Shown here in pieces: positions 1 to 7,991 of a stretch of 34,265 nucleotides of DNA. Every line of letters begins with the position of its first letter. The first letter of the stretch is position 1. The notes below the pieces were generated by a model. It was not told the origin of the DNA and searched no databases. It saw only the letters and a list, made by a program, of their open reading frames with translations. The stretch lies in NCBI GenBank assembly GCA_015228995.1, contig JADGCM010000003.1:1-34265 (forward strand), in the 5' to 3' direction. The position numbers were made by a program, and so were the translations under genes. The DNA is from Magnetococcales bacterium. GTDB lineage: Bacteria > Pseudomonadota > Magnetococcia > Magnetococcales > JADGCH01.

Positions 1-29
1 ACGATGGCACAAGCAACAACTAATAATAA

Positions 30-1043
30 TATCCAATAAATAAAAATATAGCGATTGCGGCCGCCATTGGGGCTGGTTATGCGGGTGCGCGTGCGGCGAC
101 AGCCACTTCTGGTCCTGGCTTAGCGCTCATGATGGAGATGCTTGGCCTAGCGACGATAGCTGAGGTACCTTGTGTGGTTTTTGTGTCACAACGTGGCGGC
201 CCTTCCACGGGTATGCCCACCAAAACCGAGCAATCTGATCTAAATGCCGCCTTATATGGTAGTCCGGGTGATGCCCAGCGGATTGTCATTGCCCCAACCA
301 ATGTCGAAGGCTGTTATCGTTGCGCTGGCAAGGCGTTTGAGCTGGCGGAACGATTTCAAACCCCGGTGATCGTGCTGCTTGATCTATACCTCTCTAATCG
401 TTACGAAACGGTGTTGCTTGCCAATGCCGGGTCTCCCTTCGAGTTGGATGCCAATTGTTCGGTGCGGCCGCTGGAACAGGGAGAGATTTATCAGCGGTTT
501 GCCATCACCGCTGATGGGGTTAGCCCGCGTGCTGTCCCCGGTCAGCCAGGTTGTATGCACGTCGTCACGGGCCTGGAACACAACGAGTTGGGACGTCCCA
601 ACGATCAGGGCGATAACCATGAACGGATGAGCCGCAAGCGCCATGACAAACTGAAGGGGGCACTGGCTCACCCCGATTTCACCAAGTGCAAACGTTTTGG
701 TGATGAGGGGCCGGTCGATGTTGGCTTGCTGTCGTGGGGCTCCACCTTTGGTGAGTGTCTTGAGGCGATGTTGAAGGCACGTAATGAGGGTATTCGCTGC
801 GCTGCCATGAAGGTGGTGATGTTGTCACCGTTGCCGATTGAGCCAATCACCCAGTTTATGGATGATTGCCGGGTGGTGTTGGTGCCTGAGTTGAATTATG
901 AGGGTCAGTTCGCTCATCTCATTCAGGGGACGCTGGCGCGTCCAGTGGTGCGGCTCAGTCGAGTACCGAGTGGCCCGATGCCGGTAGAAGAGATTTTAGA
1001 GCAAATTCGTCGTTTGGCAAATCGTGGGGAGAGCGACACATGA
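30..1043 (+). CDS. korA: 2-oxoacid:ferredoxin oxidoreductase, alpha subunit (3' part)
   Basis: The alpha subunit pairs with the downstream KorB to interconvert 2-oxoacids (probably 2-oxoglutarate) and their CoA thioesters with ferredoxin, in the cytoplasm. The frame carries the family signature A-T-A-T-S-G-P-G around bases 99-122, then QRGGPSTGMPT, and the C-terminal transketolase-like part (DVGLLSWGSTFGECLEA). Homologues are roughly 380-600 residues, so a long N-terminal part is missing. The frame is open upstream only to base 30 because TAA lies in frame at 27-29, and the first 50 bases are AT-rich and unlike the family; clear similarity begins near base 51. Either a rearrangement or a contig-edge error has cut the gene. 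Its stop overlaps the korB start (ATGA). An annotator requiring ATG would start at 129. Confidence 0.8.
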   Translation, partial: YPINKNIAIAAAIGAGYAGARAATATSGPGLALMMEMLGLATIAEVPCVVFVSQRGGPSTGMPTKTEQSDLNAALYGSPGDAQRIVIAPTNVEGCYRCAGKAFELAERFQTPVIVLLDLYLSNRYETVLLANAGSPFELDANCSVRPLEQGEIYQRFAITADGVSPRAVPGQPGCMHVVTGLEHNELGRPNDQGDNHERMSRKRHDKLKGALAHPDFTKCKRFGDEGPVDVGLLSWGSTFGECLEAMLKARNEGIRCAAMKVVMLSPLPIEPITQFMDDCRVVLVPELNYEGQFAHLIQGTLARPVVRLSRVPSGPMPVEEILEQIRRLANRGESDT

Positions 1044-1903
1044 CCGCCATGGAAAAGCCGGTTTACGTCGATGAGAAATTGCAAGAGGTCAAACAGAGTG
1101 GGCGGTTGGAGTATCGTTCGCGCGCCTTGCCGACTTGGTGTCCAGGGTGTGGCTATTTCTCCATTGTTGAGGGGGTCACAGCGGCTCTGAATGGTATGGC
1201 GATTCCCCAACAAGAAGCCGTGGTGCTTTCTGGTATTGGCTGTGCCTCCCGGTTCCCTTTTTTTGTGAGTACTTACGGCTTTCACACCTTGCATGGTCGG
1301 GTGTTACCGGTGGCTACGGGGGTGAAGGTGGCCAATGACAAGCTGACGGTGGTGGCCATTGGTGGCGATGGCGACGGTTTTGCGATCGGCGGCGGCCATT
1401 TGCCCCACGCCGCCAAGCGCAATGTCGATATGACCTACCTGCTGTTTGATAACGGCATCTATGGATTGACCAAGGGACAGACCTCTCCCACTTCGGCTTA
1501 CGGGTTTCGCACTTCAACAACGCCTTATGAGAACCCAGATCAGCCGCTCAACCCAGTGCTGATGGTGCTTTCTTACGGTGCCAGTTGGGTCGGCCAGGCT
1601 TATGCAGGTCATCCGGATCATCTCCGGCAGATGATCGCTGCGGCCATTCAGCATCGCGGTTTTTCTTACTTACACATTCTTAGTCCTTGTGTAACGTTTG
1701 ATAAAACCAGCAAGACTTATGTTAATTTGGGCATGCAGGTGCGTGATCTACCAGAGGAGCACGATGTGACCAACCTGATGTCTGCCATGCACCACGCCTC
1801 ACGTACCAGTAGGCCACTGCTGGGACTGTTCTACCGTGACTTGCGCCCAACATTGGGCGATAATCTTGATGGTCTGGTTGCCAAAGCGGGCGGCGATAAA
1901 TAA
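1040..1903 (+). CDS. korB: 2-oxoacid:ferredoxin oxidoreductase, beta subunit
   Basis: The beta subunit binds thiamine diphosphate and one 4Fe-4S cluster and completes the KorAB enzyme. The TPP/Mg motif GDGDGFAIGGGH spans residues 109-120 with the following N138-G-I-Y-G-L-T. The cluster cysteines C34 and C37 (WCPGCGYF), C68 (GIGCASR) and C217 are all present. Length 287 residues is usual for the 2-oxoglutarate type. The start ATG at 1040 overlaps the korA stop by four bases, so translation is probably coupled. The enzyme can run oxidatively or in the reductive TCA cycle; the sequence alone does not decide the direction. Confidence 0.93.
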   Translation: MTAMEKPVYVDEKLQEVKQSGRLEYRSRALPTWCPGCGYFSIVEGVTAALNGMAIPQQEAVVLSGIGCASRFPFFVSTYGFHTLHGRVLPVATGVKVANDKLTVVAIGGDGDGFAIGGGHLPHAAKRNVDMTYLLFDNGIYGLTKGQTSPTSAYGFRTSTTPYENPDQPLNPVLMVLSYGASWVGQAYAGHPDHLRQMIAAAIQHRGFSYLHILSPCVTFDKTSKTYVNLGMQVRDLPEEHDVTNLMSAMHHASRTSRPLLGLFYRDLRPTLGDNLDGLVAKAGGDK

Positions 1904-1929
1904 ACCTAATCAGTTGAAGGAGAAATGCA

Positions 1930-2508
1930 ATGTCTATTTCACTTGCCAAGGGTGGCAATGTCTCTTTGACCAAAGAGGCGCCTGGTTTGACTTCGGTTAA
2001 CGTTGGTTTGGGATGGAGCATGCGTGCCACCGATGGTGCGGCATTTGATCTTGATGCTTCGGTTTTTCTGCTCAAGGAAGATGGCAAGGTGCGTTCCGAT
2101 GCTGATTTTATCTTTTATAACCAAAAGAAGTCATCCGACGGCATGGTCGAGCACATGGGGGACAATCGCTCTGGTGAGGGCGAGGGTGACGATGAGGTGG
2201 TCAAGGTCAATTTGGCTGGTTTGGCCGCTGATGTCAATCGTATCACCTTTGCCGTAACCATCCACGAAGCTGCTGAACGTAGGCAAAATTTCGGTATGGT
2301 GAGCAATGCCTACATACGGGTGGTGAACAGCGCCGACAACAAAGAAATCGCCAAATATGACTTGAGTGAAGATGCTTCGACGGAAACGGCCATGACCTTT
2401 GGTGAGTTATACCGTCACGGCTCTGAGTGGAAATTCCGGGCTGTCGGCCAGGGGTTCGCGGGTGGCTTGAAGGCATTGGCGACTGGCTACGGTATCAATA
2501 TAGGTTGA
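1930..2508 (+). CDS. TerD family calcium-binding stress protein
   Basis: This is a 192-residue cytoplasmic protein of the TerD family, associated with tellurite, phage and colicin resistance and general stress responses. It has the classic elements: F-D-L-D-A-S near residues 38-42, the acidic Ca-binding stretch [13 protein letters not shown] near residues 76-88, and the C-terminal [22 protein letters not shown]. The start at 1930 is set by AAGGAG about seven bases upstream. It follows korB by 26 bases and precedes a second TerD-like gene by 13 bases, so the genes are probably co-transcribed. The role here is unknown; family work points to membrane-associated metal or stress sensing. Confidence 0.92.
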   Translation: MSISLAKGGNVSLTKEAPGLTSVNVGLGWSMRATDGAAFDLDASVFLLKEDGKVRSDADFIFYNQKKSSDGMVEHMGDNRSGEGEGDDEVVKVNLAGLAADVNRITFAVTIHEAAERRQNFGMVSNAYIRVVNSADNKEIAKYDLSEDASTETAMTFGELYRHGSEWKFRAVGQGFAGGLKALATGYGINIG

Positions 2509-2521
2509 GGAAGAGAGCATC

Positions 2522-3097
2522 ATGTCTATCTCTCTGACTAAGGGACAACGTCTCAGTCTGAACAAAGCCAGCTCCACGCCATTGAAGGCGGTGAGCATGG
2601 GGTTAGGCTGGGATGCCAAGAAGAAGTTGTTTGGGTTATTGGGGGGCTCCATCGATCTAGATGCCTCCTGTCTAGAATTCGACGCCCAGGGCAATATGAT
2701 TGATGCCGTTTGGTTCCAGCAGTTGCAAAGTCGTGATGGCGCCATCCGTCACTCTGGGGATAATCTGACCGGTGATGGTGAGGGAGATGACGAAGTCATC
2801 CACGTTGCCCTGGACCGGTTGCCAGCATCGGTGCAGTCGTTAGTGTTTACCGTCAACTCGTTTACCGGGCAGTCGTTCAAGGAGGTGCAGAATGCTTACT
2901 GCCGCTTGATCGATGCCAGCAATCAAAAGGAATTGGCGCGTTATACCTTGACTGAAACGGGCGACTATACCGCGCAGATTATGTCTCGGCTGTATCGTCA
3001 CGAGGGTGAATGGAAGCTGCACGCCATCGGCGATGCGGCAACTGGGCGCATCAAAACCTTTCACGATATGGTCCCAATGATCAAACAGCATCTATAA
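2522..3097 (+). CDS. TerD-like protein, divergent paralogue
   Basis: A second TerD-domain protein of 191 residues, a diverged tandem paralogue of the preceding one. It keeps S-I-D-L-D-A-S near residues 41-47, the acidic block GDNLTGDGEGDDEV near residues 79-92 and the LYRHEGEWKL motif near the C terminus. It differs in an N-terminal insertion (WDAKKKLFGLLGG) and a C terminus lacking the usual glycine-rich GGL. This resembles the TerZ/TerX subgroup rather than TerD/TerE proper. GGAAGAG upstream supports the ATG at 2522. It probably acts with the neighbouring TerD and TerB proteins. Confidence 0.9.
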   Translation: MSISLTKGQRLSLNKASSTPLKAVSMGLGWDAKKKLFGLLGGSIDLDASCLEFDAQGNMIDAVWFQQLQSRDGAIRHSGDNLTGDGEGDDEVIHVALDRLPASVQSLVFTVNSFTGQSFKEVQNAYCRLIDASNQKELARYTLTETGDYTAQIMSRLYRHEGEWKLHAIGDAATGRIKTFHDMVPMIKQHL

Positions 3098-3113
3098 ACG
3101 AAGGGGTTGGTCT

Positions 3114-3563
3114 ATGTCTCTCTCCTGGTTGAAAGAAAATTTTGAAGCAGCCAAGCAGTCGGTATCGAAAGAGATCACCAAATTCAATAACCGCTCCATG
3201 ATGGAAGCGATTGTGGCGGCTTGCGCCATGGTGGCCTACTCCGATGGTTCTGTTTCATCAGCCGAAAAACAGAAGATGGTTGGTTATCTGCGCAGCTCGG
3301 ACACCATGAAGGTGTTTGACATCAACGAGGTGATTCAGCTATTCCAAAAATATGTCGAGAAGTTCGAATTTGACCACACCATCGGTAGTGGCGAGGCGAT
3401 GACGGTTATTGGCAAATTCAAGGGCAAGCCAGAGGCGCAGCTGATTGTTCGTATCTGTTGCACCATCGGTGCTGCTGACGGTAGTTTTGATGCCCAGGAG
3501 CGCAAGGTAGTGCGTGGCATGTGCCAAGAGTTAGGGTTGGATCCGCAGACGTTTGATCTGTGA
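3114..3563 (+). CDS. terB: TerB family tellurite-resistance/stress protein
   Basis: A 149-residue all-helical TerB-domain protein, cytoplasmic and often associated with TerC-type membrane proteins in metal-stress complexes. The two characteristic acidic helix-turn segments are present: VAYSDGSVSSAEKQKM near residues 41-56 and GAADGSFDAQERKVVRGM near residues 119-136. The length matches E. coli-type TerB (about 150). It closes a terD-terD-terB mini-cluster; terA, terC, terE and terF are not in this window. The start follows GAAGGGGTTGGTCT. The gap to the next gene is 33 bases. Confidence 0.92.
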   Translation: MSLSWLKENFEAAKQSVSKEITKFNNRSMMEAIVAACAMVAYSDGSVSSAEKQKMVGYLRSSDTMKVFDINEVIQLFQKYVEKFEFDHTIGSGEAMTVIGKFKGKPEAQLIVRICCTIGAADGSFDAQERKVVRGMCQELGLDPQTFDL

Positions 3564-3596
3564 TCGCATTTACAGTTCGCCGGCTGGTGGGACCTT

Positions 3597-4571
3597 GTGA
3601 TGGCGTGTGCATTTTTTACCGTTTCGGGTCCTGGAGTTTCTCTGGTTCCACAGTCAGGAAAGGCAATTGTCACCTTGTTGATTGGTGGTAGCTATATCAA
3701 GCAGTGGTCGGAAGTTATTGGCAATAGCTGGTGGCATTATGCCGATAAACACGGTTTCGACCTGATAGCGATTGTTGGGCCGTTGGATGATTCTGATACG
3801 GCCCGAAATCGCTCGGTGGCATGGCAGAAGTGCCTCATTTTAAGCCAGCCTTGGTCACACCTCTACCAGCGTATCGCTTGGGTTGATGCAGATATTTTGA
3901 TCAATCCTTACTCCCCGGATATCTTCAGGGGTGTTCCTGATGAAAAAATTGGTGCGGTAACCACCTACCAGGATTCGACCATATCACAACTACACATTTC
4001 GCACAGTCGGTATCATGGTTTTTCCGGTACGGGTATGGTTGACCCTGATCAGCACCTGCTGGAGGAGGTAAAGCGGGCTTTTTATGATTTCTATGTCAGG
4101 GTCCATGGTTTGGAGCAAATAGATGACCAAATAGCTCCTGGTGAGGAGAATATGATTAGCACTGGAGTCTTGGTTCTTTCTCCGGTCGTGCATAAGGCTA
4201 TACTTGAAAAAGCATATTATTCCTTCACAGAAAGGACTCGTATGTATGAGCAGACGCCGTTGTCGTATCTCGTGCATAAAAACTGTCTGTTATATGAGAT
4301 AAATAGTAGATTTAACTGGTGCATTGGCAGTCATTTATTGAGACATTGGCCTGAGTTATGGCTTTTTCTTAATAATAAACATTATGATAAAATTGATATA
4401 GATTTATTAGAACATATAATGCATAATGAATATATTAATAGTTTTTTTATGCATTTTGCAACATTAATACACCTATTTAACTCGATTAAGACGGTGTCTT
4501 TTCCACCGCAGATCGGCGCGCTTTCTAGAGCTATAAAAATAGATCAGGTAAAATTTCTGGGCGCTATTTGA
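3597..4571 (+). CDS. DxD-motif glycosyltransferase (GT-A fold, GT34-like)
   Basis: This 324-residue protein looks like a nucleotide-sugar glycosyltransferase related to the galactosyltransferase GMA12/MNN10 group. Support: an N-terminal beta-strand (AIVTLLIGGSYIKQW), a conserved WxxK-like segment (VAWQKCLILSQPW) and the metal-binding D97-A-D99 in RIAWVDADILINP. A GTGVLVLSP-type acceptor-side segment (ISTGVLVLSP) follows. The start is GTG at 3597 or ATG at 3600, behind GGTGGGA. The last third (about bases 4200-4560) is conspicuously AT-rich, with ATA and AAT codons rare in the neighbouring genes, suggesting foreign or recombined DNA. It leads into the two methyltransferase-TPR genes, consistent with a surface-glycan role. 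Confidence 0.78.
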   Translation: MMACAFFTVSGPGVSLVPQSGKAIVTLLIGGSYIKQWSEVIGNSWWHYADKHGFDLIAIVGPLDDSDTARNRSVAWQKCLILSQPWSHLYQRIAWVDADILINPYSPDIFRGVPDEKIGAVTTYQDSTISQLHISHSRYHGFSGTGMVDPDQHLLEEVKRAFYDFYVRVHGLEQIDDQIAPGEENMISTGVLVLSPVVHKAILEKAYYSFTERTRMYEQTPLSYLVHKNCLLYEINSRFNWCIGSHLLRHWPELWLFLNNKHYDKIDIDLLEHIMHNEYINSFFMHFATLIHLFNSIKTVSFPPQIGALSRAIKIDQVKFLGAI

Positions 4572-4607
4572 CACTTTTCTTTGCAGAAGATTTGGATTGG
4601 TGACATT

Positions 4608-6185
4608 GTGGCAAGTAAAGAGCGAGTTTCTCCTTTAGCACCCGTTGTTGTCCCTTCAATGGATAATGAAGAAGGACGGCGGCTGGTGCAGCGGTTTAAG
4701 GATATTCGAGGCTACCTTGGTTTAGATGAGGGGTACATGCTCTACTGTTGGGCCAAAGAGGGTCCGGGGGAGGGCGTGATTGTCGAACTTGGGAGTTTCA
4801 TGGGGCGGTCTACTTGCTGGTTGGCTGAAGGTAGTAGGGTAGCTAATAGGGGTAAAGTTTTTGCCTGCGATAACTTTCGGGGGTATTCTGAGGAGCAAAA
4901 TTGGGATACGTTGCCCCAGTTTCGGGCTAATATTGAGCAGGCGGGATTGAGTGATTGGGTTGATGTGAGGGTTGGTACCTCTGAAAATATTGGACGTAGC
5001 TGGCAGCAGTCACAGCGTATCCGTCTGCTGTTTATCGACGCTGACCACTCGTATGAGGCGAGCCGCCTGGATTTTATAACGTGGTTTCCGTATGTTGAGC
5101 CGGGCGGGATTGTCGCTTTTCACGATATTGGCTATCTGTTGGGATGCTCGCGGTTTTATAACGATCTATTGAGGTTTAATCCCGAAATTGAGGAAGTGGG
5201 ATCGGTCGGTTCTCTTCGTCTGGTGCGTCTGCCATCCTCCGGTGCCCATGTTCCCTCACTTGAGTCTATTACGGAAGAGCTTGATCGTTACCAGCAGCTG
5301 TTGGAAGGCGATGTTTTGGACGTCGGGGGGCTTATACAACTAGGGACGTTCCGTTTTGAACAGATGCAGCTGGAGGGTGCAGAGCGTTGTTACCGCCGGG
5401 CGATGGCCTTGTCACCGTCTGAGCCGATTCGCAATAATTTGGCACTGATATTAGTAAAGAGTGGCAAAGTCGACGAAGCGGTCAGCTGCTACGATGGCCA
5501 TACGGATCCTCGTTGGGTTAATTTCCAACAAGGCCAAGCTTTAGATGAATATTCGCAGGCCCACTATGATCGGGCAGAGTTTTGGTATCGGCGTATTTTG
5601 GATGTGACTCCCAATTCGGTTTTAGCGTGCAACAACCTAGCCGTGGCTTTGGGGAAACAGGGAAAGATAAAAGAGGCGGCTGAGTACTATGGTAGGGCGA
5701 TCAGCCTAGATCCGGGGACGACCTCGCTACAGGTGAGTGCGGAGATGTGCTATCGTCAGCTGGTGGAGCAAGTTCCATCCGCTGAGACTTTTAATAACTT
5801 AGCGATGGTATTAGTGAACCAGGATAGATTCGAAGAGGCGATTGGTTATTATACAAAAGCTATTGGGCTTGATCCCCAGCGGCTTGATTACCATTTCAAC
5901 TTAGCGTCGGCGTATCATCGTCGGGGTGATTATGGTCAGGCCGAAGTCTGTTATCGACGTGCGTTGACTATGGTGACTAATTCCCCCGTTGTCTGGTGCC
6001 GCCTCGGTTTTGTTGTCGGTTTACAAGGTCGAATTGATGAGGCTTTAGAGTGTTTCCAGCGTGCCATTGTTTTGCAGCCAGCCGCCGCGGGCCCATCTTC
6101 TGACGAAGTGGTGGTCTATCTTAGCCATTTGCGGAGTAGGCTACAAGGACAGATGGGTCGTATCGACGCGATGCTATCTCGGTGA
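4608..6185 (+). CDS. Class I SAM methyltransferase-TPR fusion (copy 1)
   Basis: A soluble protein of 525 residues with an N-terminal Methyltransf_24-type domain and a C-terminal array of about six TPR units. The SAM-binding loop V-E-L-G-S-F-M-G-R-S is followed by RGKVFACDNF, then LLFIDADHSYE and GGIVAFHDIG, the usual motifs of this group (often linked to sugar or glycan methylation). TPR units show the A-x2-C-Y-R-R-A-x4-P pattern (GAERCYRRAMALSPSEP, QAEVCYRRALTM). The GTG at 4608 is preferred to the TTG at 4581 because it gives an N terminus like that of the adjacent paralogue and has GGTG five bases upstream. The acceptor is unknown. It is followed by a close paralogue 23 bases downstream. 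Confidence 0.82.
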   Translation: MASKERVSPLAPVVVPSMDNEEGRRLVQRFKDIRGYLGLDEGYMLYCWAKEGPGEGVIVELGSFMGRSTCWLAEGSRVANRGKVFACDNFRGYSEEQNWDTLPQFRANIEQAGLSDWVDVRVGTSENIGRSWQQSQRIRLLFIDADHSYEASRLDFITWFPYVEPGGIVAFHDIGYLLGCSRFYNDLLRFNPEIEEVGSVGSLRLVRLPSSGAHVPSLESITEELDRYQQLLEGDVLDVGGLIQLGTFRFEQMQLEGAERCYRRAMALSPSEPIRNNLALILVKSGKVDEAVSCYDGHTDPRWVNFQQGQALDEYSQAHYDRAEFWYRRILDVTPNSVLACNNLAVALGKQGKIKEAAEYYGRAISLDPGTTSLQVSAEMCYRQLVEQVPSAETFNNLAMVLVNQDRFEEAIGYYTKAIGLDPQRLDYHFNLASAYHRRGDYGQAEVCYRRALTMVTNSPVVWCRLGFVVGLQGRIDEALECFQRAIVLQPAAAGPSSDEVVVYLSHLRSRLQGQMGRIDAMLSR

Positions 6186-6208
6186 GCTGGGGGTAGGAGA
6201 GCTTTATT

Positions 6209-7432
6209 ATGGAAGAGTCTATCCCGTCCGTCTTCGTTCCACCGATTGGTGGTGTTGAAGGGCAGCAGTTAGCTCGGCGTTTTGGCAGTGTTCCCGGCCT
6301 GTTGCAACCGGTTGAGGGGTACACCCTCTATTGTTGGGCTAAGGAGGGTCCGGGGACAGGGATTGTCGTCGAGTTGGGGAGTGCCAGGGGTTACTCCACT
6401 TGTTGGTTGGCGGCAGCAAACCAAGCGGCTCGGCGCGGCAAGGTGTTTGCTTGTGACTCCTTCCACTACGATGAAAACGCACGTGTTGTGCCTCATGAAC
6501 ATGTGGGTGTCCCCCTGTTTCAGGAAACCATTCGGCGGATGGGGCTTAATGATTGGGTTGAAATGAGGGTTGGTGATTCCTCGGAGATCGGGCGGAGTTG
6601 GTCACATCCGCAGCCCATTCGTTTGTTGTTTATCGATGCCGATCACTCATACGAGGGGACCTACCTCGATTTTACCGCTTGGTTTCCACACGTCGAAGCG
6701 GGGGGGGTTGTCGCTTTTCACGACATTGATACCAATCCTGGCTGTTCGCAGCTTTATAAGTGTTTATTGTATTTTAATAAAGAAATTAAAGAGGTTGCGT
6801 CGGCATCAAGCCTTCGGTTGGTGCGTAAGCCGTTTCAGGATGTGACGCTCTTTCTTCCGAGTTCTGTCGAGGAGGCGATTGGTTGTTATCGGCAGGCACT
6901 GGAACGCCATCCATCGGACATAGAAGCTCTGACCTTGCTGGGAACAATCTATTTTGAGCAACAGCGACTGGATGAGGCGGAGCGTTGCTACCGTTCGGCG
7001 ATGGCAGTGTCATCGGTCTCTGATGACCTCTACGATAAATTGGCTGCGGTATTGGGAAAACAGGGCAAGGTTGCGGAGGCCATCGACTGCTATGGCCATA
7101 TTGCCAATTTAAGCCCGCAGCAGAACGTCAATTTGGCTGGGTTTTACTTTTCGCAGGGCCAGCACGCCCAGGCTGAGGCTTGTTATATGCGGGTGTTAAC
7201 AACAGCAATGAGTTCCCCGGTGGTGTGGAGTCGTCTCGGTTTTGTTGTGGGACTACAAGGAAGAATTGATGAGGCACTGGCGTGTTTTAAGCGTGCGGTC
7301 GTCTTGCAGCCAGCTACCTTTTCGGCGCCATTGGATGAGACGGTGGTATATCTGAATCACCTGAAAAATAAATTTCAGATCAAAGTAGAGGTTATCGATT
7401 CGATTTTGGCGCGTCCACCGGTTTCCAGTTAA
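6209..7432 (+). CDS. Class I SAM methyltransferase-TPR fusion (copy 2)
   Basis: A 407-residue paralogue of the preceding gene: the same methyltransferase (V-E-L-G-S-A-R-G-Y-S, GKVFACDSF, LLFIDADHSYEG, GGVVAFHDI) and a shorter TPR array of about four units. The C-terminal segment SPVVWxRLGFVVGLQGRI is nearly identical in both proteins, showing tandem duplication with loss or gain of TPR units. A good ribosome site (GTAGGAGAG) precedes the ATG at 6209. The 3' end overlaps the convergent Sel1 gene by 41 bases. Substrate unknown; the position between glycosyltransferase loci suggests modification of a glycan or glycosylated protein. Confidence 0.85.
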   Translation: MEESIPSVFVPPIGGVEGQQLARRFGSVPGLLQPVEGYTLYCWAKEGPGTGIVVELGSARGYSTCWLAAANQAARRGKVFACDSFHYDENARVVPHEHVGVPLFQETIRRMGLNDWVEMRVGDSSEIGRSWSHPQPIRLLFIDADHSYEGTYLDFTAWFPHVEAGGVVAFHDIDTNPGCSQLYKCLLYFNKEIKEVASASSLRLVRKPFQDVTLFLPSSVEEAIGCYRQALERHPSDIEALTLLGTIYFEQQRLDEAERCYRSAMAVSSVSDDLYDKLAAVLGKQGKVAEAIDCYGHIANLSPQQNVNLAGFYFSQGQHAQAEACYMRVLTTAMSSPVVWSRLGFVVGLQGRIDEALACFKRAVVLQPATFSAPLDETVVYLNHLKNKFQIKVEVIDSILARPPVSS

Positions 7433-7991
7433 GGGCTTGGTCTTGTGCCTGGGAGACTTGGTTGTGAGCCATGTTGCTGGCCACTAGGTCGCGTGCTTTT
7501 ATGGCGTCACGGTGGCCGTGTGATGCCGCCAAGTTGAACCATACGTGCGCCTGGATGGTATCCTGTTTGACGCCACGCCCTTGCTCGTGCATCTTGCCGA
7601 GACTGAACTGAGCATCGGCGTAGTCCTGGTTGGCGGCTTTGTGGTACCACTCTACGGCGACACCGTAGTGCTGGGTCACGCCTTTGCCTTGTTCATACAT
7701 CATGCCTAGGATAAATTGAGCTTTGGCCTCGCCCTGTTTGGCGGCCTTGCGGATCAGTTTGCCAGCCTCTTTGTAATTTTGACGTTCGATACTGCAATCG
7801 ATATACATCAAGCCGAGGCTCAGTTGCGATAAAGCATCTCCTTGTTCAGCGGCGAAGCGATACCACTTCATGGCCTCGTTGTCGTCTTGCGCGACGTCGG
7901 TCCCTTGCCGGTACATCGTCCCTAACTTGTACTGGGCTGCCACGTCGCCGCGGCTGGCGCTGTGTAATAACTCTTCAAAATCTTGTTCCAT
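7392..7991 (-). CDS. Sel1-like repeat (SLR) protein
   Basis: A 199-residue protein composed of about four Sel1/TPR-like repeats with the A-x2-L-G-x-M-Y-x2-G-x-G-V pattern (AAQYKLGTMYRQGTDV, AQFILGMMYEQGKGV, AQFSLGKMHEQGRGV). No signal peptide is visible, so it is probably a cytoplasmic scaffold for protein contacts. It is the last gene of the minus-strand glycan operon. Its ATG overlaps the FkbM gene stop (TAATG), so translation is likely coupled. Its 3' end runs 41 bases into the convergent methyltransferase-TPR gene. Confidence 0.88.
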   Translation of the reverse strand: MEQDFEELLHSASRGDVAAQYKLGTMYRQGTDVAQDDNEAMKWYRFAAEQGDALSQLSLGLMYIDCSIERQNYKEAGKLIRKAAKQGEAKAQFILGMMYEQGKGVTQHYGVAVEWYHKAANQDYADAQFSLGKMHEQGRGVKQDTIQAHVWFNLAASHGHRDAIKARDLVASNMAHNQVSQAQDQALNWKPVDAPKSNR

